Source: Ramicandelaber brevisporus (Eukaryota; Kickxellomycota; Ramicandelaberales; Ramicandelaberaceae). From it: DNA of 27,214 bases. The notes beneath the pieces are model-generated. The model was not told where the DNA came from. It saw only the letters and a program-made list of their open reading frames with translations, and did not search any database. Each line of letters begins with the position of its first letter. Position 1 is the stretch's first letter. The stretch spans positions 1 through 27,214 of the forward strand of contig MU602995.1 in assembly GCA_025201865.1 (NCBI GenBank), in the 5' to 3' direction. A program made the position numbers and the translations under genes. Below, one piece after another: positions 19,380 to 27,214 of this stretch.

Positions 19380-20526
19380 GGCAATCCATTTGAACCCAGA
19401 AGCGGCTCGTTAGAATGAATAAAATGCAAGTTCAGTGATTAAGTCCATCCAAAGAGCCGTATGCTTAAGCTTTATTCCTCATTAAGATAAACTGAAAATA
19501 TAACATATGAGTGACAGTTGTGTGGTCGCTGCTGAAGTTGTTTACGAGCGGTGGAGCATTACAATGGGGAGTGTGACAAGTGGCTGATTAAGTGGAATGA
19601 TAAAGAGAATGGCGAAGCAACTCAACCTGAATTGCATCTAAATCACAGGTGGTGCTAACTAGGTGGTAGTACAACGAAGTAGGATAGGCTCATTGAAACC
19701 ATTTTAAATCAAAACAATAACTGAGAAGCTGCACACAATCCAGCTAAGTTGTAATCGTACAACAGTGCCGATTGAACATCACTTGGAGTAGACTGGGAAA
19801 TAAGGTGGCCGCACAGCATAGAAAGCTCGTATATTATGTTTTTCCTTCTGAATAAAAGTGGCGACATCAAAAACAAGAACAATAAACGGGCAAGTGTTGG
19901 CACATTTACACTCACTATGACGACGGCACCCCCACCGCCACCACCACCATTTCGGTGGTGCCACACTTTTCTTTTGAAAATTGCATAAAGATCGAAGAGA
20001 GAATATCACAGAGTATTGAAAGGTTAGAACAGTGTATTGTTACGATGCCTACCAGTTAAGATTGGCGGCGATTCGGGTTCGGCTGTTGACCTATCAGAAG
20101 CTATGAATGAGTAGTGGAAAGCACAATACATATTGACTGGAAATATATGAACTTTACTGTAGAATTTGTTCGATTTGAAAACAAGGAAGCTGGTTGATGT
20201 CATTGGTAGTAGCAGTCATCACGGCAACAACAAATTGTTGTGGTGCCATTGACCGATTGTTACAGCATGTCGAGGCGGCTCTAAACCTGATCAGAGCTAT
20301 ATCAGTCATGTCTGACTGTTGAACGACGAAGATGTTGAATCACTCTCCGCATGTGTCGATATATCACTTACATATCATAACTGTCGCCTCGCCTCTTCGA
20401 TTTGTGTTTTGCAGCAGATACTCGCAACTGACACAGTGCACCACTTTTTTCTTCTTCTGTACTTTAATCATACTCACACACACATATATACTTGTTCACA
20501 CAGAACGCTTCAAATTTATTTTGTCA
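19380..20526. other. 1.1-kb intergenic region without a recognisable gene
   Basis: Apart from the AATAAA near the left end, no protein or RNA gene is supported. A G+C-rich patch near 19923-19964 folds on itself (ACCACC paired with GGTGGT around an ATTTC loop). An ATG at 20332 is in frame with the secreted protein downstream, but the extra 65 residues would hide its signal peptide, so this part is taken as promoter and leader. Confidence 0.5.
19418..19423 (+). terminator. AATAAA polyadenylation signal
   Basis: A perfect AATAAA lies 39 bases after the stop codon of the DUF1772-like gene, the expected place for a 3'-end processing signal. Confidence 0.6.
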
Positions 20527-21684
20527 ATGTATTCTGCTTTACTCTGTTTCATACTACTCTCATTCTTCCTCTTTGGCAGTAGCGTTGATGTTGCGCAGAA
20601 ATGCGTCACTCGCTACGAATTCCGCTACCCTATGCCATTTCGTACCATTGGAGACTGTACCCACCCATGTGACGTATCTCTGCCTTCTTTTGATGGATTT
20701 GGCGACTGCACCACACAGAACACTGCCGATACTGCCACCACCACTTGCTACACAAAGCTGATTGATCCCAAAATATGCCGCTCTATTGTTGACACATGCT
20801 CTTCAACTCCCTCTTCATCTTGGACATATTCCACTCGCACCAGCTCCACCGAAAAGATTTGTCAAAATGGTTATAAAGGTCTGCCAGTAGCTTATGACGG
20901 TCTCATTTCTGTCAAAGCACACGCGGGCCAAGCCGACTTTTACGTCTGCTCTGGGTTATCGCGCAATATGGTCAAGGAAGCGTCCAAGCACTTGCACGCT
21001 CATTGTTTCGGGAGCTATTCATACAAAATGGTGGAAGGCGTCAAGATGACCTTCATGACCAACACCATATGCCGGCTGAGCGAAGGTACGAAATGGAATA
21101 TAGATACTTGTCGCAAAGCGGAGGAAATGTGTACCTCGCTTGGTGGTAAGACTGCAGATAATTATTCTTGCACCTACAACTTTGATAACACTGTCGATGC
21201 TTACAAGGGAGTATTCTCTGGCACTCCCTACCGTTTATATGGGAATGGCTATGATTGGTATCGATCCTTCATTACTGACAACTATAAACTCTCAGTGTAT
21301 AAACAAATAATCGGTAAGACACCAATGACCATCAAAATGTGTATCGAATCCACCTGTCGCGACGTTCATCGGCTCAAGAAGGGTGACCGCATTGCTGTTT
21401 ATGGCGGCGACTATTTTTGGGAGCGCAATGGTGCTTGGGATACTGGCAAAGGATATATTGGCCGCACAAAGTCTTTTGAAGCTTCGTCTTGGTTCACATA
21501 TGGTGGAGCGGGTAGTGAAGGTGGAACTTCGGCAGTGATTTCATTCGAAGGAGCGCCAGGCAAAGAGGCGACATCTGGTATTAACTGCTGCTATGATAAG
21601 AAAGTCCATGATACTTCTGAACCAGATTATATTTTGAGTCACGGATCCGGACCGCGACATACATTTACAATTGGTCGTGCATAA
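20527..21684 (+). CDS. Secreted cysteine-rich protein of unknown family
   Basis: A 385-residue protein I do not recognise. The ATG at 20527 gives a strong signal peptide (hydrophobic core LLCFILLSFFLFG, likely cleavage near residue 24). The frame is open back to an ATG at 20332, but that start would place 65 odd residues before the signal. The mature part has 18 cysteines, an even number fitting nine disulfides. Most lie in the first 200 residues, with a CC pair close to the end. The first third is Thr/Ser-rich, possibly O-glycosylated; the C-terminal half is rich in Tyr, Trp and Gly and looks beta-rich. There is no membrane helix or GPI end. Its neighbour is a hydrophobin, so both may belong to the cell surface. 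It could be a wall protein or an effector; neither is shown. Confidence 0.75.
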   Translation: MYSALLCFILLSFFLFGSSVDVAQKCVTRYEFRYPMPFRTIGDCTHPCDVSLPSFDGFGDCTTQNTADTATTTCYTKLIDPKICRSIVDTCSSTPSSSWTYSTRTSSTEKICQNGYKGLPVAYDGLISVKAHAGQADFYVCSGLSRNMVKEASKHLHAHCFGSYSYKMVEGVKMTFMTNTICRLSEGTKWNIDTCRKAEEMCTSLGGKTADNYSCTYNFDNTVDAYKGVFSGTPYRLYGNGYDWYRSFITDNYKLSVYKQIIGKTPMTIKMCIESTCRDVHRLKKGDRIAVYGGDYFWERNGAWDTGKGYIGRTKSFEASSWFTYGGAGSEGGTSAVISFEGAPGKEATSGINCCYDKKVHDTSEPDYILSHGSGPRHTFTIGRA

Positions 21685-21741
21685 TTTGCATTCACTTTTT
21701 TCTTTTCTTCTCATACTTCACTATCATCGTGGTGTTGTTTT

Positions 21742-21747
21742 AATAAA
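21742..21747 (+). terminator. AATAAA polyadenylation signal
   Basis: A perfect AATAAA lies 58 bases after the stop of the 18-cysteine secreted protein, within an A/T-rich segment. Confidence 0.55.
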
Positions 21748-21984
21748 AGCTGCAGATTATTTATTTAAAGACTAAAAAACAAAGAGGAAGGGTAAAAGGG
21801 CAGTGGGGGTGTGAAGTAAGTTAGAGGAGAGTTATCACTCTCATTCAGTCGACTTTTCTCACCAATATTTAATGAACATCATGTGTGTATCATATGAGTT
21901 GAGAGTGCTGTGTGAGAAGGTTGACTGCAAGCACTCGCATTCAGTAAATGCAACACTACTGTGAAATATATATTAACTCTTCCA

Positions 21985-22058
21985 GTCCCAAAGCCTTCCC
22001 GAGTCTCAGTAGAATGAGACAAAGCAGACTCAACAAAGTTGAGTCTGGGAAGTTGGAC
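21985..22058. other. Branched inverted-repeat structure upstream of the hydrophobin
   Basis: Three nested or adjacent inverted repeats combine into a three-way junction. The outer stem pairs CTTCCC at 21995-22000 with GGGAAG at 22047-22052 and is extended, with small bulges, by GTCC-AA at 21985-21991 against TTGGAC at 22053-22058. Inside are GTCTCA/TGAGAC (22003-22008 with 22015-22020) and a perfect ten-base stem CAGACTCAAC/GTTGAGTCTG around an AAA loop (22025-22047). G47 is claimed by both the inner and outer stem, so they compete for one base. It is not a tRNA, as no T-loop box is present. It could be an RNA element or a DNA cruciform. Confidence 0.5.
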
Positions 22059-22193
22059 CAGCCCGCGAGAGGAAGCTTCACCTTATAGATACAGACCACG
22101 AAGCACCAACTTCTCTCTTTTGTACAATCTCTGTTCAGTATCTTCTCTTCTATCGCACACACGCACTCACAGCTCGCTCTACTACGCTCAATA

Positions 22194-22494
22194 ATGAAGA
22201 TTCCAAGCGTTATCCCGGTTTTGACTTTTTGCTGCTGCTGCCGTCCTAGCTCAAGGGGCGTGTAACGAGGGTATTCCTTACTGCTGCCAAACGGTCGGTC
22301 GAGCCAGCTCCCCAGCGGTTAGTTCGCTGCTAGGCTTGCTGGGAATTGTTGTTTCTGGTGACACCTCTGTTGGCCTCAGCTGTAGACCATTGTCTATTAA
22401 TGACCAATGCGAATCAGCGCCAGCTTGCTGCACCGGAAATAATTTCAGTGGACTGGTTACAATTGGGTGCACCTCAGTTAACGTACCCATTTAA
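22194..22494 (+). pseudogene. Class I hydrophobin with a frameshift in the signal peptide
   Basis: From the ATG at 22194 the frame encodes the start of a signal peptide (MKIPSVIPVLTF) but ends at a TAA at 22263. One base out of register, from about 22231 to the TAA at 22492, the sequence encodes the rest of a small secreted protein. It has the full eight-cysteine hydrophobin pattern: C-x6-CC-x31-C-x8-C-x5-CC-x12-C-x7. The ending, with CCTGNNFSG and IGC, resembles basidiomycete class I hydrophobins, which self-assemble into water-repellent surface films. The register changes at or near a T5 run (22226-22230) next to four GCT/GCC codons. All of the cysteine region is intact, so the break is recent, a sequencing error, or bypassed in a way not visible. 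A GT-AG intron that keeps the signal peptide was not found. Confidence 0.8.
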
Positions 22495-22600
22495 ACAAGT
22501 AGATAAGGTTATCACAAGTGTTGCTCACTGTTCTAAGTTGTCTTTTTTTCCTCAATATTGGGTACTATTTTTGTTGCTTTTTGAACCCCGCTTTCGAGGC

Positions 22601-22632
22601 CAAACAAACAAACAAACAAACAAACAAACAAA
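22601..22632. repeat. CAAA tetranucleotide repeat, eight units
   Basis: Eight uninterrupted CAAA units lie just upstream of the VOC-fold gene, probably in its leader. Such tracts vary readily in length between strains. Confidence 0.9.
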
Positions 22633-22657
22633 ATATAAACACACTTTTATTTCAGTT

Positions 22658-23083
22658 ATGAAGCAAGGTCTTGCATACGTGTCACTGGTTGTTCGCGACT
22701 ACGACGAAGCCATTGCCTTCTACACCCAGAAGTTGCATTTCACTCTTGTCGAAGACACCTTTGTTCCGTCTCAGAACAAGCGCTGGGTTGTCGTTTCCCC
22801 TCCTGGCTCGTCAGGAACGTTGATTCTGCTTGCCAGAGCTTCCAACGACGAACAAGAACCATTTGTAGGCAATCAAACCGGCGGACGAGTGTTTTTATTC
22901 CTGGCGACTGATGACTTCCAGCGTGATTACAATGAAATGAAGAACGAAAGGGGCATTGAGTTTGTGAGAGAGCCGCAGCAGTTTGATTATGGCACTGTTG
23001 CTGTTTGGAAGGACTTGTACGGAAATATGTGGGATCTGATTCAGTTTAGCGAAGATCATCCACTTGCCAAGCGATTCAAATAG
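22658..23083 (+). CDS. VOC-superfamily (glyoxalase/dioxygenase-fold) protein
   Basis: A 141-residue single-domain protein of the vicinal oxygen chelate fold. Typical elements are the opening strand YVSLVVRDYDEAIAFYTQKL, the RWVVVSPPGS strand-turn, a LFLATDDF strand followed by an amphipathic helix, and the closing VAVWKDLYGNMWDLIQ. The frame is open upstream, but the ATG at 22658 starts exactly where the fold starts, while the upstream part overlaps the hydrophobin and the CAAA tract. Usual VOC metal ligands (an early His, a final Glu in the last strand) are replaced here by Ser or Val and Asp, so metal-dependent lactoylglutathione lyase activity is not supported. The sequence TTTATTTCAG just before the start resembles an intron acceptor, so an upstream exon is possible. 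Function is unknown. Confidence 0.85.
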   Translation: MKQGLAYVSLVVRDYDEAIAFYTQKLHFTLVEDTFVPSQNKRWVVVSPPGSSGTLILLARASNDEQEPFVGNQTGGRVFLFLATDDFQRDYNEMKNERGIEFVREPQQFDYGTVAVWKDLYGNMWDLIQFSEDHPLAKRFK

Positions 23084-23182
23084 TCTTCTCATTTTAAATG
23101 ATGCAAATTTCAATAGATTAGTATATGACAAAATATCAGAAGGACAAGAAGTGAGAGAGTGACAGAGAGAGGAAGAATGCAT

Positions 23183-23629
23183 TTAGATGATGAGTTCCCA
23201 TACTCGAGTAAATTGTGAGTCTTCGCAATAGCGATCACGACAAACACGCAAGTCATAACGATCATTGAGTATCGACGATGCGCATTTCATGCAGTATTCA
23301 TGATAGCATGGGATCATGACTGTGGTTGCAGCTGTGCTGTTGTACATTACGCATTTGTTCGCGTGTACACTAACGTTTGCAGCGCTGGCACGATCTTTGT
23401 CCGCGCTATTTGAGATATTAGAGCTGAATTGGATTGTTTGCATGCTGATTGATGGATATTTGAGTAGGTATTGAGTGAATTTGATGCGGACTGTCGCCAT
23501 TTCTTCCACGAGAGCCTGTAGCACAAGTCCATCCGATGCGTGATTGCGACTATCACCCACCTCAACTATGGATTGAATTGGCTGATAAAAGACAACCTCG
23601 AGAATGTATTGACGCTCGATTGATGCCAG
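23183..23629 (-). CDS. Doubtful open frame with a degenerate RING-like segment
   Basis: The minus-strand frame is open from just after a TGA at 23630-23632 to the stop at 23183, about 148 codons. It has no ATG near its beginning; the first ATG is at 23497, leaving about 104 residues. Near the C-terminus the order of Cys and His resembles a RING finger: KCVMY, then PCYHEYC, MKC and a final CRDRYC. The second zinc ligand is Tyr and the last pair is spaced by four residues instead of two. The sequence upstream in another frame also looks weakly coding. It may be a later exon of a spliced gene, a decayed gene, or chance. It lies downstream of the Myb-like gene on the same strand. Confidence 0.3.
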   Translation of the reverse strand: MASIERQYILEVVFYQPIQSIVEVGDSRNHASDGLVLQALVEEMATVRIKFTQYLLKYPSISMQTIQFSSNISNSADKDRASAANVSVHANKCVMYNSTAATTVMIPCYHEYCMKCASSILNDRYDLRVCRDRYCEDSQFTRVWELII

Positions 23630-23759
23630 TCAACTCGTTCAAGAAGCTACTAGTGAACTGGCCAGTCTTCAACAACAACAATAACAGCAGCAACAATTGT
23701 GTTCAACGAGAAAGGAAGAGAGAAGAGCAAAACGAGATGGGAATCTACTTGTGTGTGTT

Positions 23760-26534
23760 TTACTGGGATTGCTTCTTTAAATAAAACCAAGTCTCCATAC
23801 ATTGATACGCCGTTCGATTACCCACTTTTTGAGCAACAATTTCCCAAGGAGGCTGCCAGTCAAGTGCATACTTGATTCTTGACTTTACTGCTGCTGCTGC
23901 CTTTGAATTCTTAGTTGTCGCCATTGTTGCTGTTGTTGTTGACACTGTTGCTGTATTAGAAGCACTGCTGGCAAGCTCGGGGATTTCACTGACTGCCACA
24001 GCTAATCGCTCACACTCACTCTTTGTAAATGTGCCAATTTTGTGTGAACCATACGTGCGGCGATGTGAGGCACCGGAGCCAGCTCGGTGATTTGCCGCAG
24101 CAACCGCTGTCATTGTTTGTGGTTCGGATGGTGCACGTTGTAAAAGCGCATCGACTGCCATGTCAACTGGTGGTTTGTAGATATAACCGGCTAATTTGAA
24201 CTGTGGTGGAAGAGCTGCATACTTGGCAGCAGTGGTTGCGCTTGGAATAGATTCAACTAAGCTTGATTGCGACTGTGGCTGCGATTGCGATTGTGACTGA
24301 GATTGCTGCTCTGAGGTGAGAGGTAGCACTTGAAGTGAAGGTTGTGATGACTGTGGCTGTGGCGGTAGTGGCTGAAGTGACCTTTGAGGTGTGACTTTAC
24401 GAGCTGATAATGGCTGATTGAATTGCTTTGAATAGTCAATGAATTGTAGTGGCATAGCTGCAGGTGTGGATGCAGATAAAGATGCAGTGATTGTAGCATC
24501 GTTGGCTGTATCAGCATGTACATGCTCATTGACATTGACATTACCATTATCACTATCCAGCTTTCGCTTCTTATATCTACCATATCTTTGTTGCCATAAA
24601 CTAATCTTAAAATCAGCTCCACCGCGATTTGCTGCAAAATCTATCCAATCAAACCTATCTCTAATGTCTTGTGTTTTAACGTGCTCTTCGTGAATTACAT
24701 CCAACATTGCAATAACTTCATCTCCAAGTTTCTGTACTTTACCAACTCTGCCGCCATCGTCAGTAGCTGCTTCACCTCGCTTACGCTTCTTGCCAGCTAT
24801 AGTCTCAGCTTCAGTAGAAGAAGCATTTGTTACAGGTGCGCTAGATGAAGACATAGCGGCAGCCTTTGACGGGGTGATTGGTTGTGGAAGAGTTTCACCC
24901 AGCTGTTGTACATATCTACGTAATTTGGTTATCCAAATTGGGATCTTACTGATTTGAATGTCGCGAGATTTTGCATAGTTAATCCATTCAAACATTGTAT
25001 TCTTTGCTGCACATTGTTTATGACCTTCATGCACTTCCTTAAGAATCTCAATTTCGCTATCATCAAACTGAAGTAATGGCTGTGGTTGTAGCGGTAGTTG
25101 TGAGTGTGATGACTGCGAGTGCGACTCACTATTTGGCTCCAATGATGGAGCAGCCAATACCTGTGTCTCAGTCAATGCCACTGTTGATGCCGATGTCGAT
25201 GCTGTCGATGCTGCTGGTGCTGCTACTGTTGCTATTGCTGTTTCTGTAGAGTTAGAAGACGCAGTTACGGGAGGACCAAACTTGTGTCTATTTCTATAAT
25301 ACAAGCTAGACCAATACTGGATATCAAAGCATTCCTCGCCACCAAATACACCTGCAATCCTCTTCCATATTCCACGTTTATTATTACTTGTATCTGCGTG
25401 ATTTCCCATCAGCTCGTGAATATCTCTCAATACTTCAATATTACTCTTGTCAGGTTTGGTCCTCTTTCTAGTGCCTTTTGGCGCTGATTCAGCTGTCTCC
25501 AGTGGCTGTGAACGTGATTGTATTAGTGGCTGGAATTGAAGCTGTGGCTGTGGCTGTGACTGAGACTGAGACTGAGACTGAGACTGAGACTGAGACTGAG
25601 ATTGAGATTGCGACTGGGGTTCAATTGCGTTTACTGGTGGGGAAAACACTACTGGCTGTTGCTGGCGTGGTCGCGGAAGTAAAGGTGCCCAATTATGAAC
25701 TGGTCCTTGTATCTTAGTTGGTTCGACCTCTGGTTTAGCTTCTGGCTGTTCCTGCTGTTGCTGCTGTAGAGCTGCATTCATTAACACTGGAGGAGACTGT
25801 GGTACACTTGCAATGTTTGTTACAGATGGCAGTGGCGTATTCAGTGAAACCGACTCAGTTTGCTGTACTGGTGTTGTTGTGGAAACAGGGGCAGCCGTTA
25901 TGAAGTCAGATGAATCAATAATTGTAGAACTTGATTCGTGCACAGTTGTTGTTGTCGTTGCTGTTGTTGTTACTGCTATAATAGGTGCAGTCTGAGGAGT
26001 AGATGCATGGAATAATACAGAAGGTGGCGCCGACTGGTGAGTTGGCTGCAATGCTGATGGTGGATGTATAACTGGTGGAATAAATGGGATATGAACTGCA
26101 ATTGGAGGTGCTGGTACGGATGGAAGTACTGGAATAAACCCGGGTGTATACGCTGGTGTAGCAGCTATAGGAGTCTGTTGAGTGTGTGGATACTGTATCA
26201 TAGCTGGATGTAGTGGATGAATCGCACTGCCCAATGCGGCTGTGTTCCTTGATAATTGGTGTGCAAGATTCAAATCAGGAGCTTGGATCGAGGGAACAAC
26301 AGAAGGAAGCGATCGCGACTGCTGTTGCTGCTGTTGTGGGTACTGTGGTTGTAGCTGTGGCTGTGGTTGATCTGCTGTTCTAGCCGGTACTGCTACGGGG
26401 ACTGCCTGGGCTTCGGCTGTTGTTGCTGTTGCTGCTTGTGCAAAGTCAAGGGAACGCTGATTAGTTTGCTCTGACATAGATATTTTTCGCGAGTATTGGG
26501 AACAGTGTGGGAGTATCGTAAACAACTCTCCCAT
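23760..26534 (-). CDS. Gln/Ser-rich Myb/SANT-like DNA-binding protein
   Basis: A 924-residue probable nuclear regulator. Most of it is low complexity: Gln/Pro-rich near 55-75, Pro/Thr/Ser-rich to 300 and an SQ-dipeptide run at about 307-327. Three related segments of about 55 residues stand out at 364-420, 492-548 and 603-659. Each has a helix ending in [IV]HE, a central W[IK].I or WI pattern and a final W..[LRY]..Y.R-type helix, like divergent SANT/Myb-like units. Basic clusters (TRKRTK near 358, KKRKR near 582, KKRK near 655) could be nuclear signals. The C-terminus has a clearer Myb-like half (893-919: W..IAQKVG-type helix then GNRTAYQCMETWFYL), with its first helix at 835-852 separated by a 40-residue insert. 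Met20 is an alternative start, and the upstream frame at 26535-26725 might be a spliced first exon. Targets are unknown. Confidence 0.75.
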   Translation of the reverse strand: MGELFTILPHCSQYSRKISMSEQTNQRSLDFAQAATATTAEAQAVPVAVPARTADQPQPQLQPQYPQQQQQQSRSLPSVVPSIQAPDLNLAHQLSRNTAALGSAIHPLHPAMIQYPHTQQTPIAATPAYTPGFIPVLPSVPAPPIAVHIPFIPPVIHPPSALQPTHQSAPPSVLFHASTPQTAPIIAVTTTATTTTTVHESSSTIIDSSDFITAAPVSTTTPVQQTESVSLNTPLPSVTNIASVPQSPPVLMNAALQQQQQEQPEAKPEVEPTKIQGPVHNWAPLLPRPRQQQPVVFSPPVNAIEPQSQSQSQSQSQSQSQSQSQSQPQPQLQFQPLIQSRSQPLETAESAPKGTRKRTKPDKSNIEVLRDIHELMGNHADTSNNKRGIWKRIAGVFGGEECFDIQYWSSLYYRNRHKFGPPVTASSNSTETAIATVAAPAASTASTSASTVALTETQVLAAPSLEPNSESHSQSSHSQLPLQPQPLLQFDDSEIEILKEVHEGHKQCAAKNTMFEWINYAKSRDIQISKIPIWITKLRRYVQQLGETLPQPITPSKAAAMSSSSAPVTNASSTEAETIAGKKRKRGEAATDDGGRVGKVQKLGDEVIAMLDVIHEEHVKTQDIRDRFDWIDFAANRGGADFKISLWQQRYGRYKKRKLDSDNGNVNVNEHVHADTANDATITASLSASTPAAMPLQFIDYSKQFNQPLSARKVTPQRSLQPLPPQPQSSQPSLQVLPLTSEQQSQSQSQSQPQSQSSLVESIPSATTAAKYAALPPQFKLAGYIYKPPVDMAVDALLQRAPSEPQTMTAVAAANHRAGSGASHRRTYGSHKIGTFTKSECERLAVAVSEIPELASSASNTATVSTTTATMATTKNSKAAAAVKSRIKYALDWQPPWEIVAQKVGNRTAYQCMETWFYLKKQSQ
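25558..25611. repeat. GACTGA hexanucleotide repeat coding for Ser-Gln dipeptides
   Basis: Seven perfect GACTGA units are followed by two altered ones (GATTGA, GATTGC). On the minus strand they encode the serine-glutamine run of the Myb-like protein, so length changes would alter the protein by whole dipeptides without shifting frame. Confidence 0.9.
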
Positions 26535-27214
26535 TGTATCTCATACTCCTGATCATTCGAATATGGCTTCAGCTTAGACCAATTCTTGATGGGTCGCCAC
26601 ATTTCAACAGCGGTCAGTGGCGCGGATAGTGATAATTTGTTTGGAAGCTGAGAACCATGATACGGAGTGATTTGCTGTGTGAGCAACTTCTCACATGTAT
26701 CCGCTCCAGCCGTTATTTGATGCATCTCGGTAAAGGCAAGGAGTCATTGATATCGATACTACAGATGACATCCTTATCATGAACAAGTTAGTATTCATCC
26801 TTCCTTAATCATTACTGTGATGGCAACATAATCGACAAGCCAGTAAAATCGTGACTGAAGATCACAGTGTTAAACATCCAATCTGAAATATTGTAGATGG
26901 CACAGCACAAACATCTGTGCCAACATCAGTGCCAGTGCACGATACACAGCGACAGCCGTGTTGGGACACTGTGGGCTCGGCTGGTTGGTGGCTGTTGGCA
27001 GCTGGCCGCAGTCCCAGTTTGCGGCGAGTGGATATGGTGTCAACCTCGGCTTCTCTTTCTGCCTTTCTGCTTCTGCTTCGTTTCTCGCTCAGCCCGCCTG
27101 CCAGTCCTGCACATTCGATCGCCGCCACCGGTCCTCGCAACTCACACCAGGCAACGCTGCCGTCTGCTCATCTCCTCAGACTCGCTTTCTCTAAAACAAC
27201 ACACACTCATCAGC
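26535..27214. other. Upstream region of the Myb-like gene and start of a next promoter
   Basis: No complete gene is supported. A minus-strand ATG-initiated frame from 26725 overlaps the Myb-like gene in a different register and may be an alternative first exon. Beyond 26730 the sequence becomes G+C-richer. The final 150 bases are C/T-rich and end with an ACACACACTCA-type stretch, resembling the leaders of plus-strand genes in this window, so another gene may begin just past the right edge. Confidence 0.45.

Larger units (their letters stand above)
21685..22193. other. Intergenic: 3' flank of the secreted protein and hydrophobin promoter
   Basis: This 509-base stretch holds the AATAAA at 21742, a folded segment at about 21985-22058 (listed separately) and a pyrimidine-rich, CACACA/CACTCAC-containing leader at about 22105-22193 directly before the hydrophobin ATG. 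No further gene is seen. Confidence 0.5.

Noticed and set aside
20332-20526. N-terminal extension of the 18-cysteine secreted protein
   Set aside because: It would bury an excellent signal peptide starting at 20527 behind 65 residues with no domain-like features.
21985-22058. Possible tRNA gene in the folded segment
   Set aside because: The branched fold has no T-loop box, no D-loop GG and wrong arm sizes.
22202-22248. A GT-AG intron to repair the hydrophobin frame (from GTTATC to CCTAG)
   Set aside because: Removing it would delete most of the signal peptide and does not give the cysteine register, so a frameshift explains the data better.
22346-22657. N-terminal extension of the VOC-fold protein
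   Set aside because: It overlaps the hydrophobin reading frame and the CAAA repeat, while the VOC fold begins exactly at the ATG at 22658.
26862-27140. Minus-strand frame of 92 codons near the right edge
   Set aside because: It begins at TTG, not ATG, and shows no family resemblance; the stretch looks like promoter sequence.

Overview
The window looks like nuclear DNA from an intron-poor fungus. Eleven genes are supported: nine full-length protein genes that I can assign to a family or describe confidently, one frameshifted gene, and one doubtful open frame. Nearly all are single uninterrupted open frames. They include fungal or eukaryotic families: an antiquitin-type aldehyde dehydrogenase with a mitochondrial-type leader, a PFF1-like vacuolar M28 metalloprotease, peroxin PEX16, a 14-helix DHA2-type MFS transporter, and an RNase MRP Rmp1/NEPRO-like protein. 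Secreted trypsin, polyglutamine-rich regulators and few introns would suit an early-diverging fungus such as Kickxellomycotina. A basidiomycete-like class I hydrophobin instead points towards Dikarya. The lineage is therefore left open.

Layout. 1-2428: long promoter and the aldehyde dehydrogenase (+), with a 68-bp palindrome flanked by 8-bp direct repeats just after its stop. 2724-4904 (-): a protein with two tandem copies of a four-zinc-finger module. 5272-9171 (-): the PFF1-like protease. 9690-11060 (-): PEX16. 11061-12361: a 1.3-kb region between the divergent PEX16 and MFS genes. 12362-15466 (+): MFS transporter with a long C-terminal tail. 15584-17116 (-): trypsin-like protease with an acidic tail. 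17465-18655 (-): Rmp1/NEPRO-like protein, divergent from a small DUF1772-like membrane protein at 18864-19379 (+). 20527-21684 (+): an 18-cysteine secreted protein of unknown family. 22194-22494 (+): a hydrophobin with one frameshift in the signal peptide. 22658-23083 (+): a VOC/glyoxalase-fold protein. 23183-23629 (-): a doubtful RING-like frame. 23760-26534 (-): a Gln/Ser-rich Myb/SANT-like regulator. 26535-27214: mostly upstream sequence.

No operon logic is expected or seen. The genes are a mix of organelle housekeeping (mitochondrion, vacuole, peroxisome, nucleolus), export and secretion (MFS, trypsin, 18-Cys protein, hydrophobin) and two fast-evolving regulators. The most unusual items are the frameshifted hydrophobin with a strongly folded upstream segment, the palindromic insertion, and the duplicated zinc-finger protein. 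Several apparent N-termini begin at TTG or GTG codons, so starts given here were moved to the first plausible ATG.
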